A DNA stretch of 57,521 nucleotides from Cryptosporangium minutisporangium (GCF_039536245.1 NZ_BAAAYN010000062.1:1-57521), one strand, 5' to 3'; counted from the first letter of the stretch, positions 29,860-39,514 are shown. Numbers and translations are program-made. Notes: generated by a model from the letters alone, not told the origin.

Positions 29860-30642
29860 GTGGTACTCGAGGCACATCGGACGTACCTCCGGCCCGGGCG
29901 CCCGTCCCCGCCGGCCGGGACACGCCCGTCGTGGCGCCGGGAGATCCTCCTGCTGATCGGGTTCCTCGTGCCGTACGACCTGATCCGGGCGGCGGCCAGC
30001 GACGACCGCGGCCCGGCCCTGGCGCACGCCCGCGCGATCCTGACGCTGGAGCGGCACCTCGGCCTGGACGTCGAGGCGTGGCTCAACGCGGCGGTCACCA
30101 GCGTGCGCTGGGCCGAGCTCGCGACCGCGTTCTGGTACGCCGGTCTGCACTACCTGGTGACGCCGCTGGTGCTGCTCGCCCTGTACCGGCGCGCGCCCGA
30201 GCGGTACCGCCCGGCCCGGTCGGCGCTGGTGCTGGCCACCGCGGTCGCGCTCGTCGGCTACCTGGCGTACCCCACCGCTCCCCCGCGGATGCTGCCCGGC
30301 TACGTCGACACGCTGATCGCGACCGCCGACGTCGGCTGGTGGCCCGACCACAACTCGGCCGGCCTCAACCAGCTGGCCGCGATGCCGTCGATGCACGTGG
30401 GCTGGTCGCTGTGGTGCGGGCTGGTGCTCGCCGGCTTCGCCCGGTGGTGGTGGCAGCGCCTGCTCGCGTTCGGCTATCCCGCGATCACGACCGTCGCCGT
30501 GGTCGCGACCGCCAATCACTGGACGCTGGACGCCGTCGCCGGCGGCCTGCTCGTGCTCGGGGCGTGGGCGTGGTACGGCCGACGATCTGCCCTGAAATCC
30601 ACCTTTCGCCAGGTAGAGGGCGTGCCGATCCGCGAAACCTAA
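29860..30642 (+). CDS. PAP2-superfamily membrane phosphatase (inositolphosphotransferase-like)
   Basis: 260 residues from GTG at 29860, chosen for AGGAGG about 9 nt upstream. Several membrane spans surround the PAP2 motifs: PTAPPRML, MPSMHVGWSLW (catalytic His of motif 2) and NHWTLDAVAGG (motif 3 His and Asp). This matches the actinobacterial PAP2_3 branch, which acts on lipid or inositol phosphates at the outer membrane face. The substrate is not determinable. The neighbours give no pathway hint. Confidence 0.85.
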   Translation: MVLEAHRTYLRPGRPSPPAGTRPSWRREILLLIGFLVPYDLIRAAASDDRGPALAHARAILTLERHLGLDVEAWLNAAVTSVRWAELATAFWYAGLHYLVTPLVLLALYRRAPERYRPARSALVLATAVALVGYLAYPTAPPRMLPGYVDTLIATADVGWWPDHNSAGLNQLAAMPSMHVGWSLWCGLVLAGFARWWWQRLLAFGYPAITTVAVVATANHWTLDAVAGGLLVLGAWAWYGRRSALKSTFRQVEGVPIRET

Positions 30643-30773
30643 CGGTTTGCTGTGAACCGCGTCATCCGTGGCGCCGTATGGGACATCGGGGTCGGTGAAC
30701 TCTTCTCGACCGGCGACCGCTGAGGTCGCGCGGCGGCGAGGAGTCCACTTCGTGTCACAGCGCTCGGCGGAGG

Positions 30774-32171
30774 ATGACTCAGTTGCAGAAGAGATGGACG
30801 ATCGGCGCCGTCATCGGCGTCGCCGCGGCCGCAATCACCGGAACGACGCTGGTCGGCGTGTCGTCCGCGAGTGACCAGCAGGTGGCGGGCTCGTCGCCGG
30901 GGCGGATCGTCTGCCCGGACGTGCGCGGGCAGCTGCCCGCGATCCCGGCGCGCGCCGCCGCCGAGGTCGACCGGAACCTCGCGCAGCTCCAGACGCAGAT
31001 CGACGAGGCGAACAAGCGGCTCGCCACCTCGGCCGGCGAGGGGGGTCGCAACTTCGTCCAGAACGCGATCCTCGGGCCGCTGAAGGACAAGCGGACCGCG
31101 ACCGTCGACCGGATCGTGATCTCGATCGGACGCGCGGCGCCCCGCCCGAACCTGGACGTCGCCGCGCTGGCCACCTGCCGCGTCGAGGGCGCCGGGAACA
31201 CCGCCCAGCCGAGCACGGCGGCCCCCACGACGGCCGCACCCGCGACGGCGGCGCCCAGCGCGTCCGCGTCGAACCACGGGCACGTGCAGCGGGGGCCGGT
31301 CCCCGCGGACTTCGTCTCGATCCGGAAGGTCCGGCCGACCCGCAGCACGCTGGCCCGGACGACCCGCCGCGGCTCGGGCGGCACGTTCACGGCGCGCTGC
31401 GGCAACAACGAGCGCGGCCACTTCAACTCCGACAACGTCATCGTCGCGCCCGGCGTCGGCAACGGCGCGCACCACCTGCACGACTACGTCGGCAACACCA
31501 CGACGTCCGCGGCCTCCACGGACCAGAGCCTCGCCGCCGGGCGGACCACCTGCCGGGATCGCGGCGACCGGTCCACGTACTACTGGCCGGTCGTCCGGGA
31601 CATCACCAAGACCAAGAAGCAGAAGCGGGTCCCGGGCGAGCTCGACGCCGACCTCAACGTCGGCAAGGTGCTGCGGCCCCGCGTCACGATCACCTACTCG
31701 GGCAACCCGTTCGCGAAGGTCGCGCCGATGCCGCGCTTCCTGCGCGTGCTCACCGGGGACGCCAAGGCGTTCACCAACGGCGGCGCCAACCAGCGCGCGA
31801 AGTTCACCTGCCGGGGCTTCACGAACCGGATCAGCACCGACAAGTACACGCTCTGCCCGGACGGCCGCGGCTTCACCCGGATCTCGGAATTCCCGAGCTG
31901 CTGGGACGGGAAGAGCACGGACAGCGCCAACCACCGCACGCACATCGTCTTCCCGGACGCGGCGGGCAAGTGCCCGCGGGGCACGGTCGCGGTGCCGAAG
32001 CTGACGATCACGCTCACCTACGACGTCCCGCGCGGCCCGTCGTTCGCGATCGACGGCTTCCCCGAGCAGCTGCACAAGCCGATCAACGACCACAACGACT
32101 TCATCAACGTGATGTCCCCCACGTCGATGAAGCGAGTCGTGAACTGCATCAACACCGGCCGACGCTGCTGA
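30774..32171 (+). CDS. Secreted DUF1996-domain protein
   Basis: 465 residues, or 462 if translation starts at TTG 30783. GGAGG directly abuts the ATG at 30774, which is too close, but is 9 nt before that TTG. A signal peptide (WTIGAVIGVAAAAITGTTLVG) is followed by a coiled stretch and an Ala/Thr-rich linker. The DUF1996 domain then has CGNNERGHFNSDNVIVAPG, the His-rich GAHHLHDYVGN, STYYWPV, FTCRGF, FPSCWDGK and the closing DGFPEQLHKPINDHNDF. DUF1996 proteins are extracellular and found in fungi and actinomycetes. Their function is not established; paired His and Cys suggest metal binding or disulfides. Confidence 0.85.
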   Translation: MTQLQKRWTIGAVIGVAAAAITGTTLVGVSSASDQQVAGSSPGRIVCPDVRGQLPAIPARAAAEVDRNLAQLQTQIDEANKRLATSAGEGGRNFVQNAILGPLKDKRTATVDRIVISIGRAAPRPNLDVAALATCRVEGAGNTAQPSTAAPTTAAPATAAPSASASNHGHVQRGPVPADFVSIRKVRPTRSTLARTTRRGSGGTFTARCGNNERGHFNSDNVIVAPGVGNGAHHLHDYVGNTTTSAASTDQSLAAGRTTCRDRGDRSTYYWPVVRDITKTKKQKRVPGELDADLNVGKVLRPRVTITYSGNPFAKVAPMPRFLRVLTGDAKAFTNGGANQRAKFTCRGFTNRISTDKYTLCPDGRGFTRISEFPSCWDGKSTDSANHRTHIVFPDAAGKCPRGTVAVPKLTITLTYDVPRGPSFAIDGFPEQLHKPINDHNDFINVMSPTSMKRVVNCINTGRRC

Positions 32172-32279
32172 TCGGTCCTGCGGTGGGCGGATTCCACTCC
32201 GATTCGCCCACCGCCGGGGCCACCGCGTGGTCGACTCGGTCCGGGCGTCCGACGAGGGCCGCCGGAGAGGAACCCCGAC

Positions 32280-33056
32280 GTGGCGTACGAACTGGACTTG
32301 AAGGACCGCCGGGCGCTGATCACCGGCGCCGGGCAGGGCGTCGGCCGCGGCATCGCCCACGGTTTCGCGGCGGCGGGCGCCGAGGTGATCGTCAACGACC
32401 TCCGCACCGAGCGGGCGCAGGAGGTCGTCGACGAGATCCGGGACGCCGGCGGGGCCGCGACCGCCTCGGCGTTCGACGTCACCGACTACGCGGCCGTCAC
32501 CGCGGCGGTCGAGGCGCTGGGCGGCGTGGACATCTTGATCAACAACGCCGGCAACGCGGGCGTACAGGGCTTCGCGGGCCTCGGCCGGTTCGTCGAGACC
32601 ACCCCCGCCGACTGGGAGCCGTTCCTCCGGGTCAACCTCTACGGCGTCCTGCACTGCGCCCATGCGGTGCTGCCGGGCATGATCGCCAAGGGCTGGGGCC
32701 GGATCGTGACGATCAGCTCCGACTCCGCCCGCACCGGTGAGGCGAACATGGCGGCTTACGCGGCAGCGAAGGCGGGTGCCGCCGGGCTCACCCGCTCGCT
32801 CGCGGTGGAGACCGGGCGGTACGGGATCACCGTCAACACGATCGCGCTCGGGACGATGCGCACCGAGGCCACCGAGGGGCTCTGGTCCGACCCGGAGAAC
32901 CCGATGGCGAAGTCCCTGCTGAAGCGGTACGCGGTGCGCCGCCCCGGGCTGCCGGAGGACGCCGCCGCGCTGGCCGTCTTCCTGGCCGGGCCGCAGGCAT
33001 CTTGGATCACCGGACAGACCTACCCGGTCAACGGCGGGATCTCCTTCGCGCAGTGA
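32280..33056 (+). CDS. Short-chain dehydrogenase/reductase (SDR, FabG-like)
   Basis: 258 residues from GTG, with GAGAGGAA about 7 nt upstream. The classical SDR layout is complete: TGAGQGVG cofactor loop, DVTD, NNAGN, catalytic Ser146/147, Tyr160 and Lys164 (YAAAK), and a C-terminal WITGQTYPVNGG. The Asp in VNDL after the second strand favours NAD over NADP. The substrate is unknown. It is convergent with a succinate-semialdehyde-type dehydrogenase 28 bp away. Confidence 0.9.
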   Translation: MAYELDLKDRRALITGAGQGVGRGIAHGFAAAGAEVIVNDLRTERAQEVVDEIRDAGGAATASAFDVTDYAAVTAAVEALGGVDILINNAGNAGVQGFAGLGRFVETTPADWEPFLRVNLYGVLHCAHAVLPGMIAKGWGRIVTISSDSARTGEANMAAYAAAKAGAAGLTRSLAVETGRYGITVNTIALGTMRTEATEGLWSDPENPMAKSLLKRYAVRRPGLPEDAAALAVFLAGPQASWITGQTYPVNGGISFAQ

Positions 33057-33083
33057 GCTGGGTGCCCGGCGCCGCCGGGCTCC

Positions 33084-34535
33084 TCACCAGGCGACCGAGA
33101 AGTACTGGGTCTCGCAGAACTCCTCCAGGCCGGCGCGGGCGCCCTCGCGTCCGATCCCGGATTGCTTCACGCCGCCGAACGGCGCGGCCGGGTCCGACAC
33201 CAAGCCCCGGTTGACGCCGACCATGCCGGCCTCGATCCGCTCGGCGAGGTGCAGGGCGCGGCCGAGGTCACCGGCGTAGACGTAGGCGGCCAGGCCCATC
33301 TCGGTGTCGTTCACCCACCGCAGCAGCTCCTCCTCGTCGGTCCACGCGACGATCGGCGCGACCGGGCCGAAGATCTCCTCGTCGAGGATCGCGGCGTCGA
33401 CGGGCACGTCGGCCAGCACGGTCGGGGCGACGAACCACCCCTTCGACTCCGGCACCGCGGCGGTCGCCGCGACCCGGGCACCGGCCGCGACGGCGTCCTG
33501 CACCAGCGCGGTGACCCGGTCGACGGCCGCGCCCGAGATCAGCGGCCCGATCTCCGCCCCGCCGTCGGCCGGTCCCACGGTCAGCGCCTCGACCCGCGCG
33601 CCGAACCGGGCGGTGAACTCACTCACGACGTCGGCGTGCACGTAGAACCGGTTCGCCGCGGTGCAGGCCTGGCCACCGCCGCGGAACTTCGCGACCAGCG
33701 CGCCCTCGACCGCCGCGTCGAGGTCGGCGTCCGCGGTGACGACGAACGGCTCGTTGCCGCCGAGCTCCATCGACGTCTTGACGACCCGGTCGGCGGCCTG
33801 CCGGAGCAGCAGCTGCCCGACTCGCGTGGAGCCGGTGAACGAGATCTTGCGGACTCGGGGGTCGGCCAGCCAGGTGCCGACGATCGCCCCGGCGTCGGTG
33901 GAGGGCACGAGGTTCACCACGCCGGCCGGCACCCCGGCCTCGGCGAGCAAGCGCACCACGGCGATCGCGGTCAGCGGCGTCTCCGCCGCCGGCTTGAGCA
34001 CGACCGTGCATCCGGCGGCGAGCGCCGGAGCGATCTTCCGCGTCGCCATCGCCGCCGGGAAGTTCCACGGGGTGACGAGGGCGGCGACGCCGACCGGCCG
34101 ATGCGTGACGAGCGTCCGAGTGCCACCCGCGGGCGACGAGCCGTAGTCGCCGCCGGTGCGGACCGCTTCCTCGGCGAACCACCGGAAGAACTCGGCCGCG
34201 TAGACCACCTCACCGCGGGCGTCCGCGAGCGACTTCCCGTTCTCCACCGTGATCAGCGCGGCCAGATCGTCGGCGTCGCGCAGCATCAGCGCGTGGGCCC
34301 GGTGCAGGATCTCCGACCGGGCACGCGGTGCGAGCGCCCGCCAGCCGTCGAACGCGGCGTGCGCGGCGTCGACCGCCGCCGTCGCGTCCCGGGTGTCGGC
34401 GTCGGCGACCGCGGCCACGACCCGCCGGTGGGCGGGGTCCTCGACGTCGAACAGGCCGGCACCGCCCCGACGGTGTTCACCGCCGATGATCAGGCCGCGG
34501 GTCGGGTCGAGCGCTTCGATCAGTCCGGTCCTCAT
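33084..34535 (-). CDS. gabD: NAD(P)-dependent aldehyde dehydrogenase, succinate-semialdehyde type
   Basis: 483 residues from ATG at 34535. Family hallmarks are VTPWNFPAAM, the cofactor-binding FTGSTRVG, catalytic Glu257 (MELGGNEP) and nucleophile Cys291 (GGGQACTAANR). The 34-residue Glu-Cys spacing is typical. The C-terminal PFGGVKQSGIGREG and LEEF fit the SSADH branch, which oxidises succinate semialdehyde to succinate. Related glutarate or hydroxy-semialdehyde substrates remain possible. It is divergent from a LysR gene whose operator-like repeat lies in the gap, so LysR control is likely. Confidence 0.87.
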   Translation of the reverse strand: MRTGLIEALDPTRGLIIGGEHRRGGAGLFDVEDPAHRRVVAAVADADTRDATAAVDAAHAAFDGWRALAPRARSEILHRAHALMLRDADDLAALITVENGKSLADARGEVVYAAEFFRWFAEEAVRTGGDYGSSPAGGTRTLVTHRPVGVAALVTPWNFPAAMATRKIAPALAAGCTVVLKPAAETPLTAIAVVRLLAEAGVPAGVVNLVPSTDAGAIVGTWLADPRVRKISFTGSTRVGQLLLRQAADRVVKTSMELGGNEPFVVTADADLDAAVEGALVAKFRGGGQACTAANRFYVHADVVSEFTARFGARVEALTVGPADGGAEIGPLISGAAVDRVTALVQDAVAAGARVAATAAVPESKGWFVAPTVLADVPVDAAILDEEIFGPVAPIVAWTDEEELLRWVNDTEMGLAAYVYAGDLGRALHLAERIEAGMVGVNRGLVSDPAAPFGGVKQSGIGREGARAGLEEFCETQYFSVAW

Positions 34536-34592
34536 GCTTCCAGCGTCGCCCCGTCCGCCTATGCTGTCCAATACCTGTTCGTCATCCTTTCG

Positions 34593-34607
34593 ATGCCTGC
34601 GAGGCAT
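34593..34607. promoter_or_regulatory. LysR-type T-N11-A operator overlapping the lysR ribosome-binding site
   Basis: ATGCCT-GCG-AGGCAT is a perfect 6-bp inverted repeat containing T-N11-A, the LysR consensus form. Its right arm overlaps the GAGG that would serve as Shine-Dalgarno for the GTG at 34610, so a bound regulator would sit at its own translation start region. Confidence 0.55.
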
Positions 34608-34609
34608 AG

Positions 34610-35527
34610 GTGGAGCTGCGCACCGTCGGGTACTTCGTCGCGGTCGCCGACGCCGGCACGGTGAGCGCCGCGGCCGAGGCCGTGCGGGTGACCCAGCCCG
34701 CGCTCTCCCGCCAGCTGCGCGGCCTCGAGCGCGACCTCGGCGTCGACCTGTTCGAGCGGGTCCAGGGCCGGTTGCGGCTCTCCCCCGCCGGGCGGGCGCT
34801 GCTCCCGCACGCCCGAGACCTGCTGGAGCGCGCCGAGGCGCTGCGCGCCGCCGCCGACCTGCACGCGCGCGGGCGGCTCACGCACGTCACGATCGCCGCG
34901 CCGACGACCACGCTGACCGACGTCGTCTCGCCGTTCCTCGCGACGCTCGCGCCGGACGACCCGGTGCCCGCCGTCTTCGCCTCCGACGGCCTCAGCGCCG
35001 ACGAAGCACGGCGGCGCGGCGCGGATCTGGTGTTCACCGCCGGCCGGACGCAGCCGCCGCTGATCTCCCGTGCGCTGCCCCCGCTGTCGGTCTGGGCGTA
35101 CGTTCCGCGTGGCCACCGGTGGGCCACCGCGTCGTCGGTGACGCTCGCCGACCTCGCCGACGCCGAGCTGGTCGTCCTGCCGGCGGGGCATCCGGCGCGC
35201 CTGGCGTTCGACGCCGCCGCGGTGACCGCGGGGGTCGCGCTGCCGGTCGCCGTCGAGGCGAGCAACGGCACCGTCGCCCAGGCGCTGGCCGCGGCCGGGC
35301 GCGGCGTGGCGGTCGTCTCCGACGATCCACGCTTCGACCTGGTCGGGTTGGCGGTGCTCGCGGGCGGGGGCGAGCCGGTCAGCGTGCGCCTCTCCTGCGC
35401 CTGGGACGCCCGGCATCCGGCCGCCGCACTCCTCGCCGACCTCGCGGCCCGGATCGAGCGGTACGTCGTGGCCACCTACGGTCCGGGCTACCCTGACCCC
35501 GCTTACGGGGAGGCGCAGTGGGACTGA
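34610..35527 (+). CDS. LysR-family transcriptional regulator
   Basis: 305 residues from GTG, with GAGG 5 nt upstream. The N-terminal winged helix is canonical (ELRTVGYFVAVADAGTVSAA, VTQPALSRQLRGLE, LFERVQGRLRLSPAG). A periplasmic-binding-type effector domain follows from about residue 90. It is divergent from the aldehyde dehydrogenase, its likely target. The stop lies 10 nt inside the next gene, so the NACHT gene may be co-transcribed with it. Confidence 0.9.
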   Translation: MELRTVGYFVAVADAGTVSAAAEAVRVTQPALSRQLRGLERDLGVDLFERVQGRLRLSPAGRALLPHARDLLERAEALRAAADLHARGRLTHVTIAAPTTTLTDVVSPFLATLAPDDPVPAVFASDGLSADEARRRGADLVFTAGRTQPPLISRALPPLSVWAYVPRGHRWATASSVTLADLADAELVVLPAGHPARLAFDAAAVTAGVALPVAVEASNGTVAQALAAAGRGVAVVSDDPRFDLVGLAVLAGGGEPVSVRLSCAWDARHPAAALLADLAARIERYVVATYGPGYPDPAYGEAQWD

Positions 35528-38500
35528 CTTACGCCGACGCGGTGCTGTTGCTCGGTGGCCGCCAGAACAAGATCGTGTCCGCACTGGACACGCTGACCGG
35601 AGGCGCCCTGCTCGCGGCGTCGGCCGGCGGCTCGGCGCTCGCGCTCAGCCTGTTCGACGCGAAGGGTGAGCTGGCGCGGCTCAGCCACTCGCTGGTCAAC
35701 GGCTTGAGCGAGCGGATCCGCGGGCTCGGCCGGTTCGAGCGGAGCGAGCGGCTCGCCGCGGCACACGCGATCGTCGTCCTCACCGCGTACTTCGAGGAGC
35801 TGGCCGCCGCACCGCTGCCCTTCGCGCCGGAGCAGCTCCGGCTGTCCGCCGCCGACCAGACGCGCCTGGCCGGCCACCCGAGCGGCGGAGACGGGCTTCG
35901 CCCGGTGACCGCGGCACTGTTGCGAGCGGACGTTCCGCTCCCCGGCCCGGACCAGCCCTACGAGGCCATGGTGAGTACCCTCCGGGCGTACTACGAAACC
36001 CTGTCCAGGGCCGTCATCGACCTACTGAACGGACTGGCCGTCTGGGACGACCTGACCGAAACCGAGCGCGAGACGTGCGCCTCTACGCTCCGGCGGGCGC
36101 TGCCGCCCGGCGCCGTGGCCCGGTACGAGGAGCTGGTGCGCCGGCTGGCGCTGGAGTGCCCGGAGGTCGGTCTCTGGCTGAACCTCGTCGATCACCAAGC
36201 AACCCGTGCGGTCGTGCGCCAGGGATTCGACCAGCTGGAGCAGACCCTTGCCGCGCTGGCGTCCGGCCGGCTGCCGGACGATCGGCGGCACGCGCTGACC
36301 CGTGCGTACCGCGCCGACCTCGACCGCTCGATCGCGTCCACCGGTGACATCCCGGATGGCCTTCGGCTGCCCTCGCTGCACGCCGGGTACATCACCCCGC
36401 GGTTCTGCGTCGCCCGCGGCGGGCGCGGGGCGCGGTTCGCGGAGGAGTCCTGGTGGGACGACGTACCGGTCCGCGACGACCTCGAGGACTTCCTGGCCGG
36501 CTACCTGACCACCCCGCAGGCGACCGAGGCTCCGCTCCTGGTCCTCGGCCAGCCCGGGTCCGGGAAGTCGGTCCTGACCCGGGTGCTGGCCGGAACGCTT
36601 CCGCCGGGCGAGTTCCTCGTGGTCCGGGTGGTGCTGCGCGACGTCCCCGCCGACGCCGACCTGCAGACCCAGATCGAGGACGCCGTCCGCACCGTTACCG
36701 GCGAGGAGCTGACGTGGCCTGCGCTCGCTCGCAGCGGCGGGGGTGCGCTCGGCGTCGTCATCCTCGACGGCTTCGACGAGCTGCTGCAAGCCACCGGCGT
36801 CAGCCAGACCGACTACCTGCAGCGGGTGGCCGCCTTCCAGCAGCGCGAGGCCGATCAGGGACGTCCGGTCGCCGTGGTGGTGACCACGCGGACCGCGGTC
36901 GCCGACCGCGCCCGGACGGTGCCCGGCACGGTCGCGGTGCGGCTCGAACCGTTCGGCGAGAGCCAGGTCGCCCACTGGCTGGAGATCTGGAACGACCACA
37001 ACGCGGTCGCGACGCCCGGCCGCCGACCACTGAGGCCGGCGACCGTCCTCGCGCACGGCGAGCTCGCCTCGCAGCCGCTGCTGCTGCTGATGCTCGCGTT
37101 GTACGACGCGGAGACCGACGCGCTGCGCTCCGACGAGCGGCTGCGCACCACCGAGTTGTACGAACGGCTCCTGCTGCGGTTCGTCGAGCGGGAGCTGCAC
37201 AAGACCGGCACCGGGCCAGCCGACACCCACGCGATCGAGCAGGAGCTGACCCGGCTCGCCGTGGTGGCGTTCGCGATGTTCAACCGCGGCCAGCAGTGGG
37301 TGACCGAGGCCGAGCTCGACGCCGACCTGGCCGCGTTGTTACCGGAACCGGCCGCCACCGACCCGGCCGGCCGCGGCCTCCGAGCACCCTCGAGCGCCGC
37401 CGAGGTGGTGGTCGGACGATTCTTCTTCGTCCACGAGGCACGCGCCACCCGGGACGACACCCGGCTGCGGACCTACGAGTTCCTGCACGCCACGTTCGGC
37501 GAGTACCTCGTGGCCCGGCTGGTCACGCGGGAGCTGGACGAGCTGGTCGACACGGTCCGGCACGCCACCCGCCGCGGCCGTCCCCCGGCGGCCGACGACA
37601 CGCTCCTGCACGCGTTGCTGTCGTTCGTGCCGCTCACCAGCCGGGCCACCACGGCGGCCTTCGTGGCCGAGCGACTGGCGACGTTGAACGGCCCGGACCG
37701 AGAGGCGCTCCGCGACGTACTGCTCGGGCTGTTCCGCCGGTCACTCGACGCCCGGCACGACGACCGCCACCGCGGATACCAGCCGTGGCGGGCGTCGCTC
37801 CCCGCCCGGTGCGCCACCTACTCTGCGAACCTCGTGTTGCTGGCCGTGTTCGCCGCCGGGGAGATCACCAGCGACGAGCTGTTCCCGGACGACGATTCAC
37901 CGGTGGACCGCTGGCGGGACCTCGCGTTGCTCTGGCGGTCACAACTGCGGTTCTGGGGCACGGTGGCCGAGTCTCTCGCGGTGGAGCGGACCAGGGCTGA
38001 CGGTCGTCGCCGCGTCCGGGTGCGGGCCCGGGAGACTCCCGCCGATCGCGGCGACATCTGGGGCCTGGATCCGCGGTGGTTCCACGACCTCGACCCCGCG
38101 ATCGCCGGCCTCTGGTTCACCGGCTACCAGAGCGACGAGGTGGTCGCCGGGACGACCCTCGCCTGCGCGCAAGGGCTGGACACCCTCGTGCACGCGTTGG
38201 CGCCGCTGTTCGGCACGCTCGGCACCGCGGCCCTGAACACGTTCATCGACGCCCGCGCCGAGTACGAACTCCGTCGGTACCCCGGTCGGATGCCCTCCGA
38301 CGGCGTCCCGGTGCCGTGGGAACCGGTCTCGGGTGTGCACGCGCTGCTCCGGCTGTGGCTGGCCCGCAGCCGGGACGCGCCGATCGACGACCTCGCCGGT
38401 GCGTACGCCGGGTGCCTGCCGTTCGCCCGCGACTTCGGTGACCGGCCTCCCGTCCACGGGTACCGGGAGCTCGTCCTGGGGATGTTCGCGCAGGATCGGG

Positions 38501-38556
38501 CGCGCCTTCCCGAGGACTTCGTCGCGTCGGCGATCACCTATCTGGGTGCCCGTTGA
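35518..38556 (+). CDS. NACHT-domain NTPase with N-terminal helical domain (bacterial NLR-like)
   Basis: 1012 residues from GTG at 35518, with GGGGAGG 4 nt upstream. Residues 1-300 are helical and resemble the N-terminal helical domain I recall as NNH7 (YADAVLLLGGRQNKIVSALD, SLFDAKGELARLS, FERSERLAAAHAI). The NTPase core has Walker A GQPGSGKS (344-351) and the NACHT-type Walker B LDGFDELLQ (416-424). A winged-helix-like segment and YEFLHATFGEYLVARLV follow, then a helical C-terminal sensor region. Several bacterial NACHT proteins defend against phage; the role here is inferred. No partner effector gene is adjacent. The 3' end overlaps the convergent WYL gene by 23 bp. Confidence 0.83.
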   Translation: MGLTYADAVLLLGGRQNKIVSALDTLTGGALLAASAGGSALALSLFDAKGELARLSHSLVNGLSERIRGLGRFERSERLAAAHAIVVLTAYFEELAAAPLPFAPEQLRLSAADQTRLAGHPSGGDGLRPVTAALLRADVPLPGPDQPYEAMVSTLRAYYETLSRAVIDLLNGLAVWDDLTETERETCASTLRRALPPGAVARYEELVRRLALECPEVGLWLNLVDHQATRAVVRQGFDQLEQTLAALASGRLPDDRRHALTRAYRADLDRSIASTGDIPDGLRLPSLHAGYITPRFCVARGGRGARFAEESWWDDVPVRDDLEDFLAGYLTTPQATEAPLLVLGQPGSGKSVLTRVLAGTLPPGEFLVVRVVLRDVPADADLQTQIEDAVRTVTGEELTWPALARSGGGALGVVILDGFDELLQATGVSQTDYLQRVAAFQQREADQGRPVAVVVTTRTAVADRARTVPGTVAVRLEPFGESQVAHWLEIWNDHNAVATPGRRPLRPATVLAHGELASQPLLLLMLALYDAETDALRSDERLRTTELYERLLLRFVERELHKTGTGPADTHAIEQELTRLAVVAFAMFNRGQQWVTEAELDADLAALLPEPAATDPAGRGLRAPSSAAEVVVGRFFFVHEARATRDDTRLRTYEFLHATFGEYLVARLVTRELDELVDTVRHATRRGRPPAADDTLLHALLSFVPLTSRATTAAFVAERLATLNGPDREALRDVLLGLFRRSLDARHDDRHRGYQPWRASLPARCATYSANLVLLAVFAAGEITSDELFPDDDSPVDRWRDLALLWRSQLRFWGTVAESLAVERTRADGRRRVRVRARETPADRGDIWGLDPRWFHDLDPAIAGLWFTGYQSDEVVAGTTLACAQGLDTLVHALAPLFGTLGTAALNTFIDARAEYELRRYPGRMPSDGVPVPWEPVSGVHALLRLWLARSRDAPIDDLAGAYAGCLPFARDFGDRPPVHGYRELVLGMFAQDRARLPEDFVASAITYLGAR

Positions 38557-39514
38557 GTGCGTCGGCGGCGCGGTGCATGCGGGTGGCCAGCGTCCGCAGG
38601 TGCGTCCGCAGCTCGTCGGGTTCGACGACCTCGAACTCGAACCCGAACGTGCTGACCCAGACCGCGAGCTGGTCGAGGTCGTCCGAGCCGATCCGCAGCT
38701 GACAGCGGTCCGGCCCGCGCTCCTCCACGGTCCCGAGCCACTCCGGCACCTCGGCCCGGACGTCGTCCGGCGCACCGTGCAGGACCAGGACGGCCTCGTA
38801 CCGGTACGGCACGCGGGTCAGCGCGACTTCGAGGTAGCGCGCCAGGTCCTCGGCGGGGAGCGGCCTCGGCGCGAAGCGCGGGCCGCCGGGCGTCCGGAGC
38901 CGGAGGCGGTCGACCCGGAACGTGCGCCAGTCGGCTCGGGCCACGTCCCAGCTGAGCAGGTACCACCGGCGCCCGGAGCTCACCAGGCGGTAGGGCTCGA
39001 CGTCCCGCAGCGAGGTCTCGGCGCCGGCGCTGGTGTAGTCGAACCGTAGGCGGGTGGTGTCCCGGATCGCGGCGGCGATCGTGACCAGCGTCGTCGCGTC
39101 GACCGACGGGCCGCGGTGCGGCAGGCTCACGACCGCGGCGCTGAGCGTCGTGACCTGGTACCGCAGCCTCGACGGCAGCATCGGGTCGAGTTTGGTCAGT
39201 GCCCGCACCGAGCTCTCGGCGATGCCGGTGACCGCCGCTCCGGACGCGGCGCCGCGGAGCCCGACCGCGACCGCGACGGCCTCGTCGTCGTCGAGCAGCA
39301 GCGGCGGCAGCGACGCACCGGCGGCCAGCCGGTACCCACCGCCGACGCCGCCGATCGCGTCGATCGGGTAGCCGAGCGAGCGGAGCTTCTCGACGTCACG
39401 GCGCACGGTGCGGTCGGTGACGCCGAGCTCCTCGGCCAGATGGCCACCCGTCCACTCCCGGTGGGTCTGCAGGAGACCGAGTAGGCGCAGTAACCGCGCG
39501 GACGTGTCGAGCAC
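38534..39514 (-). CDS. WYL-domain transcriptional regulator (YafY/DeoR-type)
   Basis: 326 residues from GTG at 39514. The N-terminal helix-turn-helix (TGGHLAEELGVTDRTVRRDV and EKLRSLGYPIDAIGGVGGGY) is followed by a WYL domain (RLRFDYTSAGAETSLRDVEPYRLV, then RRWYLLSWD and WRTFRVDRL) and a C-terminal WCX extension. WYL regulators respond to nucleotides or nucleic-acid ligands. The 91-bp gap to the divergent NmrA-like gene suggests that gene is its target. Confidence 0.9.
   Translation of the reverse strand: MLDTSARLLRLLGLLQTHREWTGGHLAEELGVTDRTVRRDVEKLRSLGYPIDAIGGVGGGYRLAAGASLPPLLLDDDEAVAVAVGLRGAASGAAVTGIAESSVRALTKLDPMLPSRLRYQVTTLSAAVVSLPHRGPSVDATTLVTIAAAIRDTTRLRFDYTSAGAETSLRDVEPYRLVSSGRRWYLLSWDVARADWRTFRVDRLRLRTPGGPRFAPRPLPAEDLARYLEVALTRVPYRYEAVLVLHGAPDDVRAEVPEWLGTVEERGPDRCQLRIGSDDLDQLAVWVSTFGFEFEVVEPDELRTHLRTLATRMHRAADALNGHPDR

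Noticed and set aside
30642-30658. CGGTT...AACCG hairpin after the PAP2 gene as a terminator
   Set aside because: Only a 5-bp stem and no T-run; too weak to call in sequence of this composition.
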